Positions 5,166 through 8,373 of a stretch of DNA of 8,373 bases are shown piece after piece. Where the stretch lies: positions 1 through 8,373 of the forward strand of contig CAZOTE010000083.1 in the NCBI GenBank assembly GCA_964582705.1, given 5' to 3'. This DNA is from Alkalibacter sp964582705. Lineage in GTDB: Bacteria > Bacillota > Clostridia > Eubacteriales > Alkalibacteraceae. The translations under genes were made by a program, and so were the position numbers. The notes under the pieces are model-generated. The model made no database searches, was not told where the DNA came from, and saw only the letters and a program-made list of their open reading frames with translations. The first letter of the stretch is position 1. Every line of letters begins with the position of its first letter.

Positions 5166-6661
5166 CAGAAACCACAACTAGAGCTGTTGCCTATGCCAGG
5201 TACTCCAGCGACAACCAACGAGATGCGTCAATTGATGCACAACTTAGAGAAATCAAAGAATACGCGTCAAAAAACAACATAACTATAATACAAGAATATG
5301 TAGACAAGGCATTGTCCGGCACAACAGATAAGCGGCCAGAATTTCTTAAAATGATCGATGATTCCATGAATAAGGAATTTGATGTTGTCCTTGTACACAA
5401 GCTTGATCGTTTTTCTAGAAAACGTTATGATAGCGCTATTTATAAAAAGAAGCTTTCTGACCAAAATGTCAAGGTCGTTTCTGTGCTTGAGCCTATGCTT
5501 GACGGGAGCCCGGAATCAATACTGCTTGAATCGGTCGTGGAAGGTTACGCTGATTTTTATTCCGCCAACTTAAAACGTGAAGTTGAAAAAGGAATGAAGG
5601 AAAATGCGCTTAACGCGATGCATAATGGCGGATGTCCTCCACTGGGTTATGGCGTGAATCCCACTACCAAAAAGTATTTTATCATTGAAGATGAAGCCAA
5701 AATCGTTAGGATGATATTTGATCTTTATCTAAACAATTATGGCTATTCTGAACTGATAAATTCATTAAACACCTTGGGTTGCAAAACCAAAAAAGGCAAA
5801 AACTTTGGAAAAAATTCGATACACGGAATACTGAAAAACGAAAAATACATGGGCATTTACATCTTCAACCGGGCAGCTTCAAAAGGATCCAACGGCAAAC
5901 GCAATCACCATAAATCCAAAGATGAATGTGAAATAATTAGGATTTATGATGGCATGCCGGCTATCATTGACAAAATCACTTTTCAAAAGGCACAAGCCAT
6001 GCTGGAACGAAACAAGCATAGATCAGGATCATATCTGGCTAAAAACAACTACCTGTTATCAGGATTAGTGTTCTGTGGAATCTGTGGTCATGCCATGAGT
6101 GGGAGCACTGCGACCGGAGGAAGAAACAAAACTTCGTACTCATACTATGTTTGCAATCAAAAAACCAACAAGAAGAGCTGCAGCAATAAAAATATCCGAA
6201 AAGAATACCTGGAAGATTATGTGATCCACAAAATAATTAAAAATATGCTCTCCTACAAAGGCATCAATGATCTGGCTATAAAGATGAATCAGTTTCAAAA
6301 TGAAGTTGACAACTCTACTGCATTGGAAATCAAAGCACTTACAAAAAATCTAAACAAGAACATAAGTAAGAAAAACAATCTAGTAGACATTATTGCCGAA
6401 GGCGCAAAAATATCAAGTCTTTTGGAAAAACTCAAGTTCCTTGAAGAAGAATGCGCTACAATAGAACGCAATTTAAACATTTTGAAAGAGAAAAACACTG
6501 AAGCCACAATCGACAAGGATATATTGGAAGATGCAATAAACATTTTTCGTAGTTCCTATTCAAAGTTTTCGCCACAGGATTTAAAATCAATGATGAAAAA
6601 TTTTGTCGAAAGGATTGATGTTTATGATGATAAGGTAACAGTAGTTCTTAAATTTCTATGA
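5162..6661 (+). CDS. Large serine recombinase, first of a tandem pair
   Basis: This is a serine integrase-type enzyme that makes 2-bp staggered cuts with a 5'-phosphoserine link and rejoins after subunit rotation. Resolvase domain 8-150: Ser15 nucleophile in YARYSSDNQ, active-site Arg83 and Arg86 in LDRFSRKRYD. Recombinase DNA-binding domain about 155-280 (GGCPPLGYGV, SIHGILKNEKYMGIY). Zinc beta-ribbon about 295-345 with Cys305, Cys308, Cys331 and Cys340. A coiled coil, about 375-445, carries the synapsis and directionality role in this family. The C-terminus is FVERIDVYDDKVTVVLKFL. The 499-aa length is normal. The ATG overlaps the stop of the preceding small ORF by ATGA, with GAGGGG 10 nt upstream. 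It is transcribed from the 4875 promoter together with the second recombinase, 46 bp downstream. All key residues are present. Confidence 0.95.
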   Translation: MTETTTRAVAYARYSSDNQRDASIDAQLREIKEYASKNNITIIQEYVDKALSGTTDKRPEFLKMIDDSMNKEFDVVLVHKLDRFSRKRYDSAIYKKKLSDQNVKVVSVLEPMLDGSPESILLESVVEGYADFYSANLKREVEKGMKENALNAMHNGGCPPLGYGVNPTTKKYFIIEDEAKIVRMIFDLYLNNYGYSELINSLNTLGCKTKKGKNFGKNSIHGILKNEKYMGIYIFNRAASKGSNGKRNHHKSKDECEIIRIYDGMPAIIDKITFQKAQAMLERNKHRSGSYLAKNNYLLSGLVFCGICGHAMSGSTATGGRNKTSYSYYVCNQKTNKKSCSNKNIRKEYLEDYVIHKIIKNMLSYKGINDLAIKMNQFQNEVDNSTALEIKALTKNLNKNISKKNNLVDIIAEGAKISSLLEKLKFLEEECATIERNLNILKEKNTEATIDKDILEDAINIFRSSYSKFSPQDLKSMMKNFVERIDVYDDKVTVVLKFL

Positions 6662-6707
6662 ATAAAATAGCAACAAACATATGAAATAGAACTAGGAGGT
6701 TGAACAA

Positions 6708-8294
6708 ATGAAAAAAGGTTATACGATTGCCGTTGCCTATGCACGTTATTCAAGCGACAACCAACGTGATGCATCTATCGATGCGCAATTAAGAGCTATT
6801 CAGGATTATGCCCAGAAAAACAATATTATTGTTATCAGGGAATATATCGACAGGGCAAAATCAGGAACGACAGACCAGAGACCAGAATTTTTGAAAATGA
6901 TCAACGATTCAAAAGGAAAAGAGTTTGAAGCAATACTTGTCCATAAGTTAGATCGTTTTTCGAGAGATAGATATGATAGCGCAATTTATAAAAAGAAGCT
7001 TTCTAATCAAAGAGTTAAAGTATTGTCTGTTCTTGAACCAATGCTTGATGGCAGTCCCGAGTCTATAATGTTGGAGTCGATAGTCGAAGGCTACTCTCAG
7101 TTTTATTCTGCCAACCTTCAGCGGGAAGTCCAAAAAGGCATGAAAGAGAACGCTCTCAAGTGTCTCCACAATGGCGGACTGCCTCCTCTGGGTTATGGTG
7201 TAGATCCTGAAACAAAAAAATATTATATCATCGACGAAGAAGCAACTATCGTGCGTCAGATTTTCGATATGTACATCAAGAATAAAGGCTATTCTGAGAT
7301 GATGAATTCTCTAAATTCATTGGGTGCAAAAACAAAAAAAGGTCAGTCGTTTGGCAAAAATTCGATACACGGAATCTTGAAAAACGAAAAATACAAAGGG
7401 GTGTACATCTTCAATCGTTCTGCACCCAAAGATTCAAACCGAAAGAGAAATCATCACAAGTCAAAAGATGAATCAGAAATTATAACGATAGATGGGGGCA
7501 TGCCAGTAATAATAGACAAAATAACTTTTGATCAAGCCCAAGAGTTGTTGAAAAAAAACAAGCATCGTTCAGGTTCGTATTTGGCTAAAAATACTTACTT
7601 GCTATCTGGTTTCGTCGAATGTGCATCGTGTGGTCACTCCATGACGGGATCTACAGCGACTGGTGGTAGAAATAAGTCAAGTTACTCCTATTACGTATGT
7701 TCGCAAAAGAACAATAAAAAGAAATGCAAAAATAAGAACGTGAGAAAAGAGTACTTGGAAGAATGCGTGCTTCAAATGATTTTGGATGAGTTGTTGGTTG
7801 ATGAAAAGGTTGATGATCTGAGTCAAAGGATTAAAGCCTATCAACAAGAAAAACACGCAGATTCAGATATTGAAGTTGAATCATTGTCAGCACAACTGGG
7901 TGATAAGAAAACGAAGATTGATAACATAGTTGATTCAATTGTCCAAGGGATCAGCTCACCTGCACTGCTAAAAAAATTGAACGAATTGGAGGCTGAGAAA
8001 ATTTCGATTGAAAATAGATTGAAGTCTGAAACACTGGAAAAAACAAAATCGAAAGTCGAAAGAAATGACCTGCTCGGTGCAATACGTCGCTTCCGTACCA
8101 GCATACTTGAATCTTCAGATAATGAACTTAAAACTATCATGAGAAATTTTGTAGAAAAAGTAAAAATTTATACAGACCACGTTGAAGTGGTACTAAAATT
8201 TGATTATGTTTTGAGTGTAATTGGTGGAGGCGGCGGGAATCGAACCCGCGTCCGAAAGCCAATTCACAAAAGTTTCTCCGAGCGCAGTCACTGA
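6708..8294 (+). CDS. Large serine recombinase, second of the pair, reading into ssrA
   Basis: This is a paralogue of the preceding gene. Ser15, Arg83, Arg86 and the four zinc cysteines (305, 308, 331, 340) sit at identical positions. Counting by eye, about 267 of the first 350 residues match, but only about 47 of residues 361-498, without a single gap. The start is supported by AGGAGG 8 nt before ATG. The conserved domain end is VEVVLKF at residue 498; the 499-aa partner stops one residue later. Here 30 extra residues follow, of which the last 22 (starting GGGGGNRTRVRKP) and the stop codon are the complement of the tmRNA 3' end. The tail is thus a by-product of the integration junction and would change when the element excises. 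Zinc-ribbon and coiled-coil domains are complete, so the enzyme is probably active. No terminator is seen after it. Confidence 0.93.
   Translation: MKKGYTIAVAYARYSSDNQRDASIDAQLRAIQDYAQKNNIIVIREYIDRAKSGTTDQRPEFLKMINDSKGKEFEAILVHKLDRFSRDRYDSAIYKKKLSNQRVKVLSVLEPMLDGSPESIMLESIVEGYSQFYSANLQREVQKGMKENALKCLHNGGLPPLGYGVDPETKKYYIIDEEATIVRQIFDMYIKNKGYSEMMNSLNSLGAKTKKGQSFGKNSIHGILKNEKYKGVYIFNRSAPKDSNRKRNHHKSKDESEIITIDGGMPVIIDKITFDQAQELLKKNKHRSGSYLAKNTYLLSGFVECASCGHSMTGSTATGGRNKSSYSYYVCSQKNNKKKCKNKNVRKEYLEECVLQMILDELLVDEKVDDLSQRIKAYQQEKHADSDIEVESLSAQLGDKKTKIDNIVDSIVQGISSPALLKKLNELEAEKISIENRLKSETLEKTKSKVERNDLLGAIRRFRTSILESSDNELKTIMRNFVEKVKIYTDHVEVVLKFDYVLSVIGGGGGNRTRVRKPIHKSFSERSH
8222..8250. other. Probable island attachment junction at the 3' end of ssrA
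   Basis: The recombinase gene abuts the tmRNA end with no spacer: its conserved domain ends at 8200-8202, and tmRNA sequence starts at 8222. A recombinase gene directly at the 3' end of a tRNA or tmRNA gene is the standard picture of an integrated element. The exact crossover cannot be placed because no second copy of the tmRNA end (TGGTGGAGGCGGCGGG) is present elsewhere in this window, so the other island end lies to the left of position 1. Confidence 0.65.
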
Positions 8295-8373
8295 TTTAAT
8301 CTCGCCGATTGAACCTCCAGTGACAGAGTTACAATCGGACCAGCCTCAATTATTCGTTAATCAGTCGAGACAT
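8222..8373 (-). ncRNA. ssrA: tmRNA (SsrA RNA), 3' portion, partial
   Basis: tmRNA frees stalled ribosomes and tags their products for proteolysis, with SmpB. The minus strand ends in CCGCCTCCACCA, so CCA is encoded at 8224-8222. The T arm is perfect: GCGGG, TTCGATT, CCCGC (8249-8233), preceded by GGAC as in most bacterial tmRNAs. The last pseudoknot (PK4 position) is visible as two interleaved stems: CCGATTG at 8338-8332 with CAATCGG at 8311-8305, and GTCACT at 8324-8319 with AGTGAC at 8292-8287. The tag-coding part and the 5' acceptor strand lie beyond the right edge. The 3' end is intact, as usual when an island integrates at ssrA and its att site rebuilds the gene end. Confidence 0.95.

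Noticed and set aside
5379..5573. Alternative open frames inside the recombinase genes on both strands
   Set aside because: They are shadows of lysine- and leucine-rich coding sequence and overlap fully with intact conserved domains.
8203..8294. C-terminal GGGGGNRTRVRKP tail as a real domain of the recombinase
   Set aside because: It is exactly the complement of the tmRNA acceptor and T arm.
1..8373. CRISPR array or second copy of the ssrA 3' end
   Set aside because: Searched by eye on both strands; no regularly spaced repeats and no further match to the TGGTGGAGGCGG att candidate.

Overview
The window looks like accessory DNA from a low-GC Bacillota (clostridial-type) genome. It is AT-rich, has strong AGGAGG-type ribosome sites and TTGAxx-N17-TATAAT promoters, carries two IS3-family elements of a kind common in clostridia, and has large Zn-ribbon serine recombinases. 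The genus cannot be resolved from the sequence.

Left edge (1-300, minus strand): the first ~25 codons of a gene reading out of the window. They match the start of type I-E Cas3 (SLWAKKSKDQELMWLPLV), so a CRISPR-Cas locus probably lies just to the left. No CRISPR repeats are present here.

Insertion-sequence graveyard (about 301-2465): a decayed plus-strand IS3-family element is split by a second IS3-family element on the minus strand (447 to about 1441). The two halves of the outer orfA (348-446 and from 1444) join into one helix-turn-helix protein when the inner element is removed. Both elements are dead: frameshifts, stops, a lost orfA 5' end in the inner one and a small deletion near the second catalytic Asp in the outer one.

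Quiet region (2466-3389): this contains an unannotated 26-residue hydrophobic peptide on the minus strand (2534-2614) with its own promoter and ribosome site. It also contains a stretch that folds well as RNA (3091-3197) and, directly after it, a perfect 27-bp-arm palindrome (3198-3264).

Recombination module (3390-8294, all plus strand): a tyrosine recombinase (317 aa) with a terminator, an unknown 124-aa basic protein with a strong terminator, then a separately promoted operon. That operon holds a 71-codon ORF that seems to start at ATT, overlaps the next gene by ATGA, and is followed by two tandem large serine recombinases of 499 and 528 aa. The two recombinases align without a gap over 498 residues: about 76% identical in the catalytic and Zn-ribbon part and about 34% in the coiled-coil tail.

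Right edge (8222-8373, minus strand): the 3' part of tmRNA (ssrA), with CCA, T arm and the last pseudoknot visible. The second recombinase gene runs directly into ssrA in the convergent direction; its last 22 codons and its stop codon are antisense tmRNA sequence. This is the expected layout of a genomic island integrated at the 3' end of ssrA, with the tandem serine recombinases as the likely integration and excision enzymes. The other island end is not in the window.
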